Numbered from the stretch's first letter, positions 32,580-43,480 are shown. The stretch: DNA of 64,000 nucleotides from an uncultured Pelagibacteraceae bacterium (GCA_902540785.1 CACBOA010000002.1:1-64000), one strand, 5' to 3'. A program made the numbers and translations. The notes: a model not told the origin generated them from the sequence alone.

Positions 32580-33490
32580 TGAAAAAAAATGTAATTGTTT
32601 CTTTAGCTGATGCTAATTATTTTCCTCTATTAGATGAGCTGATTAATTCCATAAAGAAATTTAAAGAAAGTGAAGATGTTGCTATTTGTGTATTAGATGC
32701 AGGATTAACACAAGATCAAAAAAATTTATTGTCAAAAAAAGTAGATGAAATTAAAAAAGCAGATTGGGATATTGAAGTTCCAGAGTTTAAAGTAAAAGGA
32801 AAAGAATGGTTAAAAAGTCAAGTCTCAAGGGCTTTTTTGCCAAAGTACTTCCCAAATTATGATAAATATTTATGGATTGATTGTGATGCTTGGGTGAATA
32901 ATTGGGAGTGTGTTGAATTATATTTTAAAGCTTGTAACAATGGTAAATTAGGTATCACACAGACGCTTGGGCCTGGATACAAAATAATGTCGAAAGTTAA
33001 TTGGCTATTTGGAAAATTAGCAATTATTAAATCACAAAATTTCAAACATGCAGTGAAATCTAAAATACCATATGATAAAGCAAGAAAATTAGCCTTTGCA
33101 CCGCATATAAATATTGGTGTTTTTTCTTTGGAAAAAAATTCTCCTGGTTGGGAAAGTTGGCAAAATAATCTTAAGCAAACTTTAAAAGCAGGAAATATTT
33201 TCGGCTCTGAGGGATTAGCGATTAATATGTCAGTATATATTGATGATTTAGCCACAGAATTTTTACCACTTAATTGTAATTGGATTGCTAGTAATCTACT
33301 GCCAAAATATGATGAAATTAATAACACTTTCGTTGAACCATACTTACCCAATTACAAAATAGGTATAATGCACCTTGCAGCTGGTATTTGGAAAGATGGC
33401 AAGGATATGAGGACAAACAAAAGTATTGAAATTGAGATCAAAACATTAAGTGATAAAAGAATTAATAAAAGCTTAAGGTATAATATTTAA
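32579..33490 (+). CDS. Putative nucleotide-sugar glycosyltransferase
   Basis: N-terminal Rossmann-like SLADANYFPLLDELINSIKKF and DKYLWIDCDAWV (DxD-type). Confidence 0.65.
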   Translation: MKKNVIVSLADANYFPLLDELINSIKKFKESEDVAICVLDAGLTQDQKNLLSKKVDEIKKADWDIEVPEFKVKGKEWLKSQVSRAFLPKYFPNYDKYLWIDCDAWVNNWECVELYFKACNNGKLGITQTLGPGYKIMSKVNWLFGKLAIIKSQNFKHAVKSKIPYDKARKLAFAPHINIGVFSLEKNSPGWESWQNNLKQTLKAGNIFGSEGLAINMSVYIDDLATEFLPLNCNWIASNLLPKYDEINNTFVEPYLPNYKIGIMHLAAGIWKDGKDMRTNKSIEIEIKTLSDKRINKSLRYNI

Positions 33491-34102
33491 TTGAAAAAAA
33501 ATAAAATTTCTAAAAACTGGATCAATAAACAAAAGAGAGATATTTATGTACGCCAGTCAAAAGTCGACGGATATAGAGCGCGATCAGCTTATAAATTAAT
33601 TGAAATAGATAAAAAATTTAAGATTTTTAAGAACGGAATGTTTATTTTGGATATTGGTGCAGCACCTGGGAGCTGGTCTCAATATGCCTCAAAAACAATA
33701 AAAAATGGAAAAATAATATCAATTGATTTAAAAGAAATATCACCGATTGATAATGGAATTCATATCAAAGGTGATTTTACAGAGCCTGATATTCAAGAAA
33801 AAATTAGAGAAAATTTAACAAAAGAATTTGATGTAGTCATGTCTGATATGGCTGTAAATACTACTGGTGTAAAGAATCTCGACTCAATTCAAACTGGAGA
33901 ATTATGCAAAGAGGCAATGACATTTTCAAAAAAAGTAATTTCATCAAAAGGTTATTTCATTTCAAAAATTTTTATGGGTAGCACCTTTAATGAAATTGTC
34001 GCACTTGGAAAAAAAATATTTAAAGAAGTTAAGGTTTTTAAACCTTTATCAAGTCGAAAAGAATCTAAAGAAAGCTTTATAATTTGTAAAAAAATTAGAT
34101 AG
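33491..34102 (+). CDS. rlmE: 23S rRNA (uridine-2'-O-)-methyltransferase
   Basis: TTG start; RSAYKLIEIDKKF, LDIGAAPGSWSQYA, VMSDMAVNTTG. Confidence 0.95.
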   Translation: MKKNKISKNWINKQKRDIYVRQSKVDGYRARSAYKLIEIDKKFKIFKNGMFILDIGAAPGSWSQYASKTIKNGKIISIDLKEISPIDNGIHIKGDFTEPDIQEKIRENLTKEFDVVMSDMAVNTTGVKNLDSIQTGELCKEAMTFSKKVISSKGYFISKIFMGSTFNEIVALGKKIFKEVKVFKPLSSRKESKESFIICKKIR

Positions 34103-34133
34103 CTACTTTAATATTCTAAGGAATCATATATAA

Positions 34134-35216
34134 ATGAATATGGATCCTATAAAAGAAGCTCTAACCTTTGATGATGTTACATTAGCTCCAAAATACTCAG
34201 ATATACTTCCGTCGGAAGTTGATACCAGTATTATATTATCTAAATTTCTTAAACTAAAAATTCCGTTATTAACCTCAGCTATGGATACAATAACCGAGAG
34301 CAAAATGGCTATTGCTATAGCTAAAGCTGGGGGCATTGGCATTATACATCGTAATTTAAATATAAAAAAACAAGTTGAGGAAATAAAAAAAGTTAAAAAA
34401 CAAAAATTATTAGTTGGGGCTGCAGTAGGTGCTGGATCAAATGAACTTGCTAGAGCAAAGGCAATACTAAAAGAAGGTATAAACATGATAGTTGTGGATA
34501 CCGCGCACGGACATACAAAAAAAGTTTCAGAAATGATTAAGTTTATTAAAAAAGAAAAAAATTCAAAAACTGCACTTTGCGCAGGAAACATTGCAACAGC
34601 AGAAGCAGCAAGATACCTAGATAAATTAGGGGTTGATATAATTAAAGTTGGAATAGGACCTGGCTCTATTTGTACTACAAGATTGGTTGCAGGTATTGGA
34701 GTTCCTCAATTAACTGCAATTCTAAATGTTAGAAATGCTTTAAAAAAAAGCAAAGTAAAAATAATATCTGATGGAGGTATTAAGTATTCTGGAGATTTGG
34801 CGAAAGCATTTGCTGCTGGAGCAGACGCAGTCATGATTGGATCTTTGTTTGCAGGCACTGATGAAACACCAGGCAAACTTATTAAAAAAAATGGAAAGTT
34901 ATTTAAAAGCTTTAGAGGCATGGGATCTGTTGGAGCGATGAATAAAGGGTCCGCAGATAGATACTTTCAATCTAAACAAAAAGATAATTCTAAATATGTT
35001 CCTGAGGGAGTTGAGGGTCTTGCTAAGTATAAAGGGAAAGTAGATAAGGTTATCTTTAAATTAGTAGGTGGCTTAAGATCATCTATGGGGTATCTTGGAT
35101 CTAAACAAATTAAATACTTAAGGAAAAAACCTCAATTTATAAAAATTACAAAAGCTGGATTTTATGAAAGTATGGTACATAATGTCGATATTGTTAAAGA
35201 TGAAAATAGATACTAA
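34134..35216 (+). CDS. guaB: IMP dehydrogenase lacking the CBS (Bateman) module
   Basis: [62 protein letters not shown]; only 360 aa. Confidence 0.96.
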   Translation: MNMDPIKEALTFDDVTLAPKYSDILPSEVDTSIILSKFLKLKIPLLTSAMDTITESKMAIAIAKAGGIGIIHRNLNIKKQVEEIKKVKKQKLLVGAAVGAGSNELARAKAILKEGINMIVVDTAHGHTKKVSEMIKFIKKEKNSKTALCAGNIATAEAARYLDKLGVDIIKVGIGPGSICTTRLVAGIGVPQLTAILNVRNALKKSKVKIISDGGIKYSGDLAKAFAAGADAVMIGSLFAGTDETPGKLIKKNGKLFKSFRGMGSVGAMNKGSADRYFQSKQKDNSKYVPEGVEGLAKYKGKVDKVIFKLVGGLRSSMGYLGSKQIKYLRKKPQFIKITKAGFYESMVHNVDIVKDENRY

Positions 35217-35653
35217 TGAAAAATATTTTTAAAAAAACTATATTTATATATTTTCTTACAAACATATTTGTTAGTTCGTTTGCAATTGAGAACTTTTTTG
35301 AGAAAGGTTTGACTCTATATGAAAATAAAAAATTTGATGACGCAAAGTTTATGTTTGAAAGAAGTATTGTTTTTAATCCGAAAGACTCGAATTCATATTT
35401 ATATTTAGCTAAAATTTACAATGCTAAAGAAGATCAAGATAAAGAAGAGAAAAATTTAGATGCTACTTTATTGATAGATCCAAATAACGAGGAAGCTATT
35501 TTAATGCTAATGAAAATAGGATTGGAAAAATCAAATTATTCCCAAGTCAAAGATTTATCAAAAACATTTTCTGAGGTTTGTAAAAGTTTATGCGGTGAGA
35601 ATAAAAAAATTTTAGAGACACTTGCTAATCTAGAGCCAAAAAATGACTCTTGA
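35216..35653 (+). CDS. Secreted TPR-repeat protein
   Basis: Signal peptide; [38 protein letters not shown]. Confidence 0.8.
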   Translation: MKNIFKKTIFIYFLTNIFVSSFAIENFFEKGLTLYENKKFDDAKFMFERSIVFNPKDSNSYLYLAKIYNAKEDQDKEEKNLDATLLIDPNNEEAILMLMKIGLEKSNYSQVKDLSKTFSEVCKSLCGENKKILETLANLEPKNDS

Positions 35654-37205
35654 TAAAGGTCTTGATAAAATTTTAATCATCGATTTTGGTTCACAGTTTA
35701 CTCAATTGATTGCAAGAAGAATAAGAGAGTTCGGTGTATTTTCAGAAATAATTAGTCATAAAAAAATAAAGAATAAAGACATAAATGAAAAAATTAAAGG
35801 AATAATTTTATCAGGTGGACCTTTAAACGTTTATGATATTAAGAAATACTCATTTGATAAAAATATTATTGAAAATGAAATACCAGTACTCGGTATCTGC
35901 TTCGGTCATCAAATTTTATCTAAAATAAAAGGTGGGAAAGTAAAACAATCAAAACATAGGGAGTTTGGTTTAGCTAATATTATTAAAAAAAATAATAGTC
36001 CGTTAATAAAAGATTATTTTAAAAATAGAAAATATGTGAAAGTTTGGATGAGTCATGCTGATCAAGTCTCCAGATTACCAAAAAATTTCAGAGTTATTGC
36101 ATCCAGTCAAAATTCAAAATTTGCAATTGTGGAAAACAGCCTGCAAAGAATTTATGGAGTACAATTTCATCCCGAGGTAACTCACACAGAGAATGGTAAA
36201 ATAATAATTAGAAACTTCATTTTTTCAATTTGTAAGATTAAAAAAAATTGGTCAGTAAAAAATCAAAAAAATAAATTAATAAAAGAGATAAGAAATGAAG
36301 TTGGCAAAAATAAAGTAATATGTGCTTTGTCTGGAGGGGTGGATAGCAGCGTAGTCGCACAATTAATAAACAAAGCAATAGGAAAAAAACTATACTGTAT
36401 TTTTGTAAATACAGGTCTTTTAAGAAAAAATGAGGAAAAACAAGTAGTTAATACGTTCAAAAAGAGATTAAAAATTAATCTAATCTATGTAAACGCTGAA
36501 AAAGAGTTTTTAAGAAAACTTAAAAATATTTCAGATCCAGAAAAAAAGAGAAAAATAATAGGAAATCTTTTTATAAAAATTTTTGAAAGATATGCTAAGA
36601 AAATTAAAAATGTAAGATTTTTAGCTCAAGGAACTCTTTATCCAGACTTAATTGAGAGTAAATCTGTTACAGGTAGCCAAACTTCTAAAATTAAATCGCA
36701 TCATAATGTAGGTGGCCTTCCAAAAAAAATGAAACTGAAATTAGTAGAGCCCTTAAGATTTTTATTTAAGGATGAAGTGAGAAAATTAGGTTTAGATCTA
36801 AATTTAAATAAAGAAATTATCTCTAGACATCCTTTTCCTGGACCAGGTTTAGCAATAAGAATGCCAGGAAAAATAACAAAAGAAAAAATTAAAATTTTAA
36901 AGCAAGCTGATCATTACTTTATTACTGCTTTAAAAGAACATGGTTTTTATGATAAAATTTGGCAAGCTTATGCCGCCTTACTTCCTGTTAAGACTGTAGG
37001 TGTAATGGGTGATAATAGAACTTACGAATATTTGTGTCTATTGAGAGCTATTACCTCTGAGGATGGTATGACAGCAGACTTTTATGAATTTAAAAAGCCT
37101 TTTATTCAAATGATTTCAAATAAAATTGTAAATAGTATTAGAGGAATAAATAGGGTAGTTTATGACGTTACATCTAAGCCACCTAGTACTATTGAGCTTG
37201 AATGA
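35643..37205 (+). CDS. guaA: GMP synthase (glutamine-hydrolysing)
   Basis: [45 protein letters not shown]-terminus. Confidence 0.98.
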   Translation: MTLDKGLDKILIIDFGSQFTQLIARRIREFGVFSEIISHKKIKNKDINEKIKGIILSGGPLNVYDIKKYSFDKNIIENEIPVLGICFGHQILSKIKGGKVKQSKHREFGLANIIKKNNSPLIKDYFKNRKYVKVWMSHADQVSRLPKNFRVIASSQNSKFAIVENSLQRIYGVQFHPEVTHTENGKIIIRNFIFSICKIKKNWSVKNQKNKLIKEIRNEVGKNKVICALSGGVDSSVVAQLINKAIGKKLYCIFVNTGLLRKNEEKQVVNTFKKRLKINLIYVNAEKEFLRKLKNISDPEKKRKIIGNLFIKIFERYAKKIKNVRFLAQGTLYPDLIESKSVTGSQTSKIKSHHNVGGLPKKMKLKLVEPLRFLFKDEVRKLGLDLNLNKEIISRHPFPGPGLAIRMPGKITKEKIKILKQADHYFITALKEHGFYDKIWQAYAALLPVKTVGVMGDNRTYEYLCLLRAITSEDGMTADFYEFKKPFIQMISNKIVNSIRGINRVVYDVTSKPPSTIELE

Positions 37206-37972
37206 AAAAAATTAAAAATATTGTCGATAAAAAAAATAAATCAAAAATTGTATGTCTTACAGCTTACTCAAAAAATATCGCAGAAGAGGTTGATAAGCAT
37301 GTTGATATTATATTAGTTGGAGATTCCTTAGGCTCTGTTTTATATAATTATTCTTCAACAAAAAAAGTTACCTTAACAGAAATGATCAATCACTCCAAAA
37401 GTGTTAGATTAGGTATTAAAAAAAGTTTAATGGTTGTTGATATGCCTTTTAAAACTTATAGTACAAAGTCTCTAGCATTAAAGAATTCGAAGAAAATTCT
37501 AAAAGAGACCAAATGTGATGCAGTAAAATTAGAAGGTGGCAAAAAGGTTGTCGAACAAATAAAGTTTTTAATTAAAAATAAAATCCCAGTTATGGGTCAT
37601 ATTGGTCTACTTCCCCAATCAACAAAAAAATTTAAATCTAAGGGAAAAACGAATAGTGAAATAAAGAACTTAATAAGTGATGCAATGTTGCTACAAGAAA
37701 GCGGAGTATTTGCAATTGTTTTAGAGTGTGTAAAAACTGAAATTGCAAAACTTATTACTCAAAAATTGAATATTCCAACAATTGGAATTGGTTCATCTGT
37801 GTATTGTGATGGTCAAGTTTTAGTGACTGATGATTTAATTGGATTAAATCATACTAACATTAAGTTTGTTAAAAGGTTTTCTAATGTTAAAAAGTATATC
37901 AATGTTGGTATTAGAAAGTATGCTTCAGATGTGAGGAAAAAAAAATACCCTACAAAAAAACATTCTTATTAG
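37202..37972 (+). CDS. panB: 3-methyl-2-oxobutanoate hydroxymethyltransferase
   Basis: [65 protein letters not shown]. Confidence 0.93.
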   Translation: MKKIKNIVDKKNKSKIVCLTAYSKNIAEEVDKHVDIILVGDSLGSVLYNYSSTKKVTLTEMINHSKSVRLGIKKSLMVVDMPFKTYSTKSLALKNSKKILKETKCDAVKLEGGKKVVEQIKFLIKNKIPVMGHIGLLPQSTKKFKSKGKTNSEIKNLISDAMLLQESGVFAIVLECVKTEIAKLITQKLNIPTIGIGSSVYCDGQVLVTDDLIGLNHTNIKFVKRFSNVKKYINVGIRKYASDVRKKKYPTKKHSY

Positions 37973-38580
37973 AAATATTTTTTAAATTCTTCATTTATAG
38001 ACAATATATCTAGATCAACTAGACCACCAATTACCAGTTGAAGAGCAACAAGTAAGATAAACCCTAAACCCACATAAGCAATCCATAAATGTTTTTGAAT
38101 ATAGTTAGCAAGATAGGTTGCCATAGCACCTGTAAGCACAACTGATAATACAAGACCGAAAATCATAAAACCGAAATTACCCTTTGCTGCCCCAACAACT
38201 CCAATTACGTTATCAAAACTTATTGTAATATCAGCAAATAAAACTTTATATACACTTTGAATATAAGAAGGTTCTTTTGATTTTTTAGTTGGAGATTTAA
38301 CTTTTTTAATCTCAAAAAGATCTTTTCTTAAATCATTAACAATCCAAATTAAGAGTAAACCTCCCAAGATTTTTATAAAATAAAATTCAAATAAATATGT
38401 AGCAAATAATGCAAAAACAATTTTAAAAATTAATGCTCCAGCTACACCCCATAAAATAATTTGTCTTCTATTTTTGGGCGCAAAATTAGCTGCAATCAAT
38501 CCAATGATGATCGCATTATCTGCTGCCAAGATTATATCAATGAAAATAATCTGAACTAATATGAGTGCTTCTTCTAACAA
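37969..38580 (-). CDS. TerC/YjbE-family integral membrane protein
   Basis: IIFIDIILAADNAIIIGLIA ... DITISFDNVIGVVGAA duplicated acidic TM motif. Confidence 0.88.
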   Translation of the reverse strand: MLEEALILVQIIFIDIILAADNAIIIGLIAANFAPKNRRQIILWGVAGALIFKIVFALFATYLFEFYFIKILGGLLLIWIVNDLRKDLFEIKKVKSPTKKSKEPSYIQSVYKVLFADITISFDNVIGVVGAAKGNFGFMIFGLVLSVVLTGAMATYLANYIQKHLWIAYVGLGFILLVALQLVIGGLVDLDILSINEEFKKYF

Positions 38581-38693
38581 AGTAAGGCCATAGTATTAGA
38601 TATTTTAAATTATTCAATTAAAAGTAGTATAATTTTTTTATTGATAATTATTTTAATACATAATGAAATGCTTTTAAAAAAAATGGAGGATAA

Positions 38694-39665
38694 ATGAAAT
38701 TCATAAAATACTTATCAATTATTTTAGTTTCATCAATTTTGTCGATTAATTCTTCTTTTGCGGAAAAATGGGATATGGCATTAGCTTATGGTGCTGGTAA
38801 TTTTCATTCTGCAAACGCAACTGAATTTGCAAAAAATGTGACTGAAAAAAGTGGTGGAAAACTTACAATAGTTACTCATCCAGGCGGCTCATTATTTAAA
38901 GGTGGAGAAATCTTTAGAGCAGTTCGAACTGGTCAAGCTCAGATTGGAGAAAGATTTATGTCAGCCTTAGGTAAAGAGGACCCTTTACTGGAAGTAGACT
39001 CACAGCCATTCTTGGCAACATCTTACTCGGATGCAATGAAATTATACAAAGCATCTAAAGCTGAGATCATCAAAGGCTTAGATGAAAAAGGTTTAGTATT
39101 TCTTTATGCCGTGCCATGGCCTGCACAAGGCTTATATAGCAAAAAGGAAATCAACTCTGTCAATGACCTTAAGGGTTTAAAGTTCAGAGCATACAATTCT
39201 GCAACGATTAGAATTGCTGAGCTAACAGGTATGGCGCCAACTAAAATTGAAGCTGCTGAAATAAGCCAAGCATTTTCTACTGGTGCTGTTGAAAGTATGA
39301 TCACTTCCCCAACGACAGGAAAAAATTCTAAAATATGGGAGAATGGTGTGAAATATTTTTATGATATAGCAGCTTGGTTTCCAAAAAATATGGTGATTGT
39401 AAATAAAGATTCTTGGAATAAACTTGATCAAGCAACAAAAGATCTAGTAATGAAACAAGCAGCTTTAGCAGAGAGAAAAGGCTGGCAATTATCAAAACAA
39501 GGAAATGTCGGGGACAAAAAAGCTTTAGCTAATGCTGGAATGGTAGTAGGTAAAGTAAATGCGTCTCTACAAGCTCATTTTGAAAAAGTAGGTGAGACTA
39601 TGGCAAAGGAATGGTCTCAAAAAGCTGGTTCAAGAGGGGCAGCTGTTTTATCAAGTTATAAATAA
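38694..39665 (+). CDS. TRAP transporter substrate-binding protein (DctP family)
   Basis: Signal peptide; GLKFRAYNSATIRIAELTGMAPTKIEAAEISQAFSTGAVESMITSPTT. Confidence 0.93.
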   Translation: MKFIKYLSIILVSSILSINSSFAEKWDMALAYGAGNFHSANATEFAKNVTEKSGGKLTIVTHPGGSLFKGGEIFRAVRTGQAQIGERFMSALGKEDPLLEVDSQPFLATSYSDAMKLYKASKAEIIKGLDEKGLVFLYAVPWPAQGLYSKKEINSVNDLKGLKFRAYNSATIRIAELTGMAPTKIEAAEISQAFSTGAVESMITSPTTGKNSKIWENGVKYFYDIAAWFPKNMVIVNKDSWNKLDQATKDLVMKQAALAERKGWQLSKQGNVGDKKALANAGMVVGKVNASLQAHFEKVGETMAKEWSQKAGSRGAAVLSSYK

Positions 39666-39676
39666 TCAAATTTTAA

Positions 39677-39709
39677 TTAAGGCCACCAAAGAATATTAGG
39701 TGGCCTTAA
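39677..39709 (+). terminator. 11-bp hairpin TTAAGGCCACC-loop-GGTGGCCTTAA between dctP and dctQ
   Basis: Perfect stem, 11-nt loop, no long T-tract; sits 6 nt before the dctQ start codon. Confidence 0.7.
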
Positions 39710-39715
39710 ATTATC

Positions 39716-40198
39716 ATGTTTAAAATCTTAGATAAAAGTTTAAATAAACTTTATAAATTATCTGGATATATCGCAGCAGCATTTCTTATTTTGGTGGCAG
39801 TATTCATTTTGATAGGTATTTCATCAAGAATATTTGGTTTTTATATTAGAGGTCTTGCTGAGTACTCGGGTTACTGTATGGCTGCAGCATCTTTTTTTGC
39901 ATTAGCTTATACATTTGTTGAAAACGGTCATATAAGGATTACTCTTTTTCTTGAAAAACTATCAGGTTTAAAAAGAAAATTTATTGAAATCTGGTGTTTA
40001 AGTGTAGCAACTTTTTTTTCTGGGTATTTGGCATTTTATTTTATTAAAATGTTAGTTATTTCATATAAATTTCAAGAAAGAAGCGAGGGTGCAGATGAAA
40101 TTTTAATTTGGATCCCTCAAACAAGTGTAGCTGTTGGTTCTACTATTTTCTTTATGTGTGTTTTCCATCAACTTATTTTAATTTTTAAAAAAAGTTAA
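39716..40198 (+). CDS. TRAP transporter small permease (DctQ family)
   Basis: Four-TM, EYSGYCMAAASFFALAYTFVENGHIRI. Confidence 0.92.
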   Translation: MFKILDKSLNKLYKLSGYIAAAFLILVAVFILIGISSRIFGFYIRGLAEYSGYCMAAASFFALAYTFVENGHIRITLFLEKLSGLKRKFIEIWCLSVATFFSGYLAFYFIKMLVISYKFQERSEGADEILIWIPQTSVAVGSTIFFMCVFHQLILIFKKS

Positions 40199-41509
40199 AT
40201 GGCAGAAATTTTATTAACAATATTTTTTATAAGTGTTTTATTGTTCTTTCTTGGTTCAGGCATCTGGGTAGCCTTGAGTATGATTGGAGTATCTGCAATA
40301 GGTATGATGTTATTTACATCAAGACCAGTTGGGGATGCAATGGCAACAACGATATGGGGAACATCATCCTCATGGACACTTACAGCTTTACCTTTATTTG
40401 TTTGGATGGGAGAAATTTTATTTAGAACAAGATTATCTGAAAATTTGTTTAAAGGCTTATCTCCGTGGATGCAAAAATTACCAGGAGGTTTAATTCATGT
40501 AAACGTAGTTGGTTGTGCTTTATTTGCTGCAATTTCAGGTTCTTCTGCGGCAACAGTTGCAACTGTAGGGAAGATGTCTATACCCGAGTTAAGAAAAAGA
40601 AATTATCCTGAGAAAATTTTACTTGGTAGTCTTGCTGGCTCTGGAACACTAGGTTTATTGATACCTCCATCAATAATTTTGATTATTTATGGAGTAGCAG
40701 TTCAAGAGTCCATTGCAAAGTTATTTATAGCTGGAATTTTACCGGGGATAATGATCGCTCTTATTTTTATGTCATATGTTATTTTTTGGTCTTTGATCAA
40801 TAAAAAACAAATGCCCAAAATTATTGAAGAATATTCAATTTTTGAAAAGATAAAAAGATCTAAACAACTTTTACCTGTTATATTTTTAATCTCAGCTGTT
40901 ATAGGTTCAATATATACTGGTATAGCTACTGCTACTGAGGCCGCATCCTTAGGAGTTGTTGGAGCTTTAATTTTGTCCTATTTTCAAAAAAGTTTAACTT
41001 TAGAAACTTTTAAAACATCCTTACTAGGTGCAACAAAAACATCTTGTATGATTGCATTTATCTTAGCAGGCTCGACATTCTTATCTTTGGCAATGGGTTT
41101 TACAGGTTTGCCAAGAAACTTAGCAATGTGGATTCAAAATATGGATTTATCTCCTTATGTATTAATTTTTGTTTTAATGATTTTTTATATCATTTTAGGG
41201 ATGTTTCTTGATGGCATCTCAGCAGTAGTATTGACGATGGCAATTATAGAACCAATGATTAGACAAGCAGGTTTCGACATGATTTGGTTTGGTATATTCT
41301 TAGTTATTGTTGTAGAGATGGCTCAAATAACACCACCTGTGGGTTTTAATTTATTTGTTCTACAGGGTATGGCCAACAAAGATATGGGTTATATTGCTCG
41401 AAGTGCGTTTCCATTATTTTTGTTAATGGTTCTAGCAGTTATATTAGTTGTGATTTTCCCAGAGATTGCCTTATGGCTACCAGAGCAGATGATTAAAAAT
41501 ATTAATTAA
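40199..41509 (+). CDS. TRAP transporter large permease (DctM family)
   Basis: Multi-TM; ISGSSAATVATVGKMSIPELRKRNYP, LIPPSIILIIYGV, ITPPVGFNLFVLQGM. Confidence 0.95.
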   Translation: MAEILLTIFFISVLLFFLGSGIWVALSMIGVSAIGMMLFTSRPVGDAMATTIWGTSSSWTLTALPLFVWMGEILFRTRLSENLFKGLSPWMQKLPGGLIHVNVVGCALFAAISGSSAATVATVGKMSIPELRKRNYPEKILLGSLAGSGTLGLLIPPSIILIIYGVAVQESIAKLFIAGILPGIMIALIFMSYVIFWSLINKKQMPKIIEEYSIFEKIKRSKQLLPVIFLISAVIGSIYTGIATATEAASLGVVGALILSYFQKSLTLETFKTSLLGATKTSCMIAFILAGSTFLSLAMGFTGLPRNLAMWIQNMDLSPYVLIFVLMIFYIILGMFLDGISAVVLTMAIIEPMIRQAGFDMIWFGIFLVIVVEMAQITPPVGFNLFVLQGMANKDMGYIARSAFPLFLLMVLAVILVVIFPEIALWLPEQMIKNIN

Positions 41510-42006
41510 TATTTAGAAATTTTTTCTCCAGCTATAATTGCTTTCAGGTCATCGTACTCTTTACAATCGCAACCTTTTAAAACTTCTAATCTTTCAACTG
41601 CAAGATTATGTCTATTTGTTGCTACATATAGTTCACCTAAATATTCATTAATACCAATATGGTAAGGATTGATAGCCAAACCTTGAAGATAATATTTCTC
41701 TCCATTTTCAAAATCACCTAATTTCCTAGAGGTAAATCCTAAATAATTTAAAGTATCAGGTTTATTTGGTTTTTTGCTGTTTGATTTAAGTAAAAGTTTT
41801 AAAGCTTTTTCATAGTTTGATTTAGCCTTATCTTTTTTCCCTTTTTCTTCATGTTTTTTTGCAAATTTAATGAATTTAACTGCTTTTTCGTAATTTGTTT
41901 TGTTTTTTGGACCATCACCTTCTCCTCCGCTACTAGATCCTGCAGAATAGGAATTTGATATTAAAACTACAGATAATATTATTGTGAAAAATATTTTTTT
42001 AATCAT
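41506..42006 (-). CDS. Secreted TPR-repeat protein
   Basis: Signal peptide; DTLNYLGFTSRKLGDFENGEKYYLQGLAINPYHIGINEYLGELYV. Confidence 0.8.
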   Translation of the reverse strand: MIKKIFFTIILSVVLISNSYSAGSSSGGEGDGPKNKTNYEKAVKFIKFAKKHEEKGKKDKAKSNYEKALKLLLKSNSKKPNKPDTLNYLGFTSRKLGDFENGEKYYLQGLAINPYHIGINEYLGELYVATNRHNLAVERLEVLKGCDCKEYDDLKAIIAGEKISKY

Positions 42007-42778
42007 GTTTAAATTTCCTCATTTTATTTAAAGGTTTTAGTTTGAAACCATTTTTTAATAAGTTATCTTTGATAGACTTAGCAGTTGACAATGAACTCAT
42101 ATTGTCTCCATGTATACATACAGAGTCAATTTCACAAGGTATTTGCTTTCCACTGTGACAATTAAGCGACTGATTTTTAACCATACTTAAAACATGTGTT
42201 TTTGCCTGTTCTGGATCTGTAATTAAAGCATGAGGTTTTTTTCGGGATACAAGATTACCGTCATCCTCATAATTTCTGTCTGCAAATATCTCGCAAGCTA
42301 TTTTCATATCAAGTTTTTTTGCAGCTTCCTCCATTTTAGATCCAGTGGGGACCAAATAAATTAAATCTTTGCTAATTCCTTTTATACTTTTTGCAAGTAT
42401 TATTGCTAAATCAATATTTTCACATGCCATATTATTTAAAGCTCCATGAGGCTTAATATGTGTAACGTTTTCTCCTTGCTCTGATGCTTTCTTTTGAAGA
42501 ATATCGTATTGATCAATTATGAGTTTTTGAATTTCTGAGTCAGATAAATTCATTCTTTCTCTTCCAAAATTTTCTGGATCATTGAAAGATGGATGCGCAC
42601 CTATACTTACACCATTTTTTTTTGATATTTCTATGACTTGGCTCATAGTTTCCTCATCTCCAGCATGGTATCCACAAGCAACATTTGCAGAATTAACTAT
42701 TTCCAATAATTCTGGATCATGTTTATTTGAATGGTGTTTTGATTTTTCTCCTAAATCACAATTTATATTAATTTCCAT
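41999..42778 (-). CDS. pxpA: 5-oxoprolinase subunit A (LamB/YcsF family)
   Basis: MEININCDLGE, NVACGYHAGD, HIKPHGALNN, CIHGDN; alternative upstream Met at 42802. Confidence 0.94.
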   Translation of the reverse strand: MEININCDLGEKSKHHSNKHDPELLEIVNSANVACGYHAGDEETMSQVIEISKKNGVSIGAHPSFNDPENFGRERMNLSDSEIQKLIIDQYDILQKKASEQGENVTHIKPHGALNNMACENIDLAIILAKSIKGISKDLIYLVPTGSKMEEAAKKLDMKIACEIFADRNYEDDGNLVSRKKPHALITDPEQAKTHVLSMVKNQSLNCHSGKQIPCEIDSVCIHGDNMSSLSTAKSIKDNLLKNGFKLKPLNKMRKFKHD

Positions 42779-42796
42779 AGTCATAAGTGTTAAGTA

Positions 42797-42811
42797 TATC
42801 ATGGCATGATA
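42797..42811. promoter_or_regulatory. Perfect inverted repeat TATCATG-G-CATGATA at the pxpA/pxpB divergent start
   Basis: Direct reading; contains the pxpB ATG (42806) and the most upstream pxpA ATG (42802, minus). Confidence 0.4.
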
Positions 42812-43480
42812 AAAAACATATTAAATCTTGGTGACGCAGCATTATATTGTGATTTTGGTAAAGAGGTAAATAAAGAGACCAATACTCAAGTAATTAGATA
42901 TTTCAAAAGTATTCAGAAAGAAAATATATCATCAATAAATAATTTATCTCCCTCTTATAATAAATTAATAATTTCTTTCGATTTAAAAAAAACAAATTTT
43001 AAAGATTTAAAAAAGATAATAGAAAACCTTAATATTACCAATGAAGATAATCTAAAAAATAAAACAATTGAAGTTCCAGTATGTTGTGATGAAAATTTTG
43101 CTTTAGATATAGTCAGGTTGGAGAAAAAACTTAATCTTAAAAGAGAAAAAATTTATGAAAATTTTTTTAGTAAAGAATTCTTCTGTTATATGACAGGCTT
43201 TATTGCTGGAATGCCTTTTTTAGGAGATTTATCTGAAAATATGAGAGCCAAACGTCTCGAAACACCTAGGGTTAAAGTTCCTAAGGGATCGGTGGCTTTG
43301 ACCGAACAGTTTGCAAATATTTATACTTTTGAAAGTCCAGGTGGATGGAATGTTATTGGTAATAGTCCATTAACAATATTTGATAGTTCAAAAGAAACAA
43401 ATCCAAATTTAATAAATCCAGGTGATATTGTTTTATTTAAAGAAATATCAAAAAAACAGTACGAAAATTATAATGAGTAA
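42806..43480 (+). CDS. pxpB: 5-oxoprolinase subunit B (KipI family)
   Basis: FIAGMPFLGDL, RLETPRVKVPKGSVALTEQFANIYTFESPGGWNVIG. Confidence 0.94.
   Translation: MIKNILNLGDAALYCDFGKEVNKETNTQVIRYFKSIQKENISSINNLSPSYNKLIISFDLKKTNFKDLKKIIENLNITNEDNLKNKTIEVPVCCDENFALDIVRLEKKLNLKREKIYENFFSKEFFCYMTGFIAGMPFLGDLSENMRAKRLETPRVKVPKGSVALTEQFANIYTFESPGGWNVIGNSPLTIFDSSKETNPNLINPGDIVLFKEISKKQYENYNE

Noticed and set aside
32857-33351. 164-aa antisense ORF opposite the glycosyltransferase
   Set aside because: Overlaps a well-formed CDS in a tight operon; no start context or domain.
34124-34591. 155-aa antisense ORF opposite guaB
   Set aside because: Lies wholly inside a strongly supported IMP dehydrogenase; low-complexity Phe/Ser/Ile composition expected from antisense of a coding strand.
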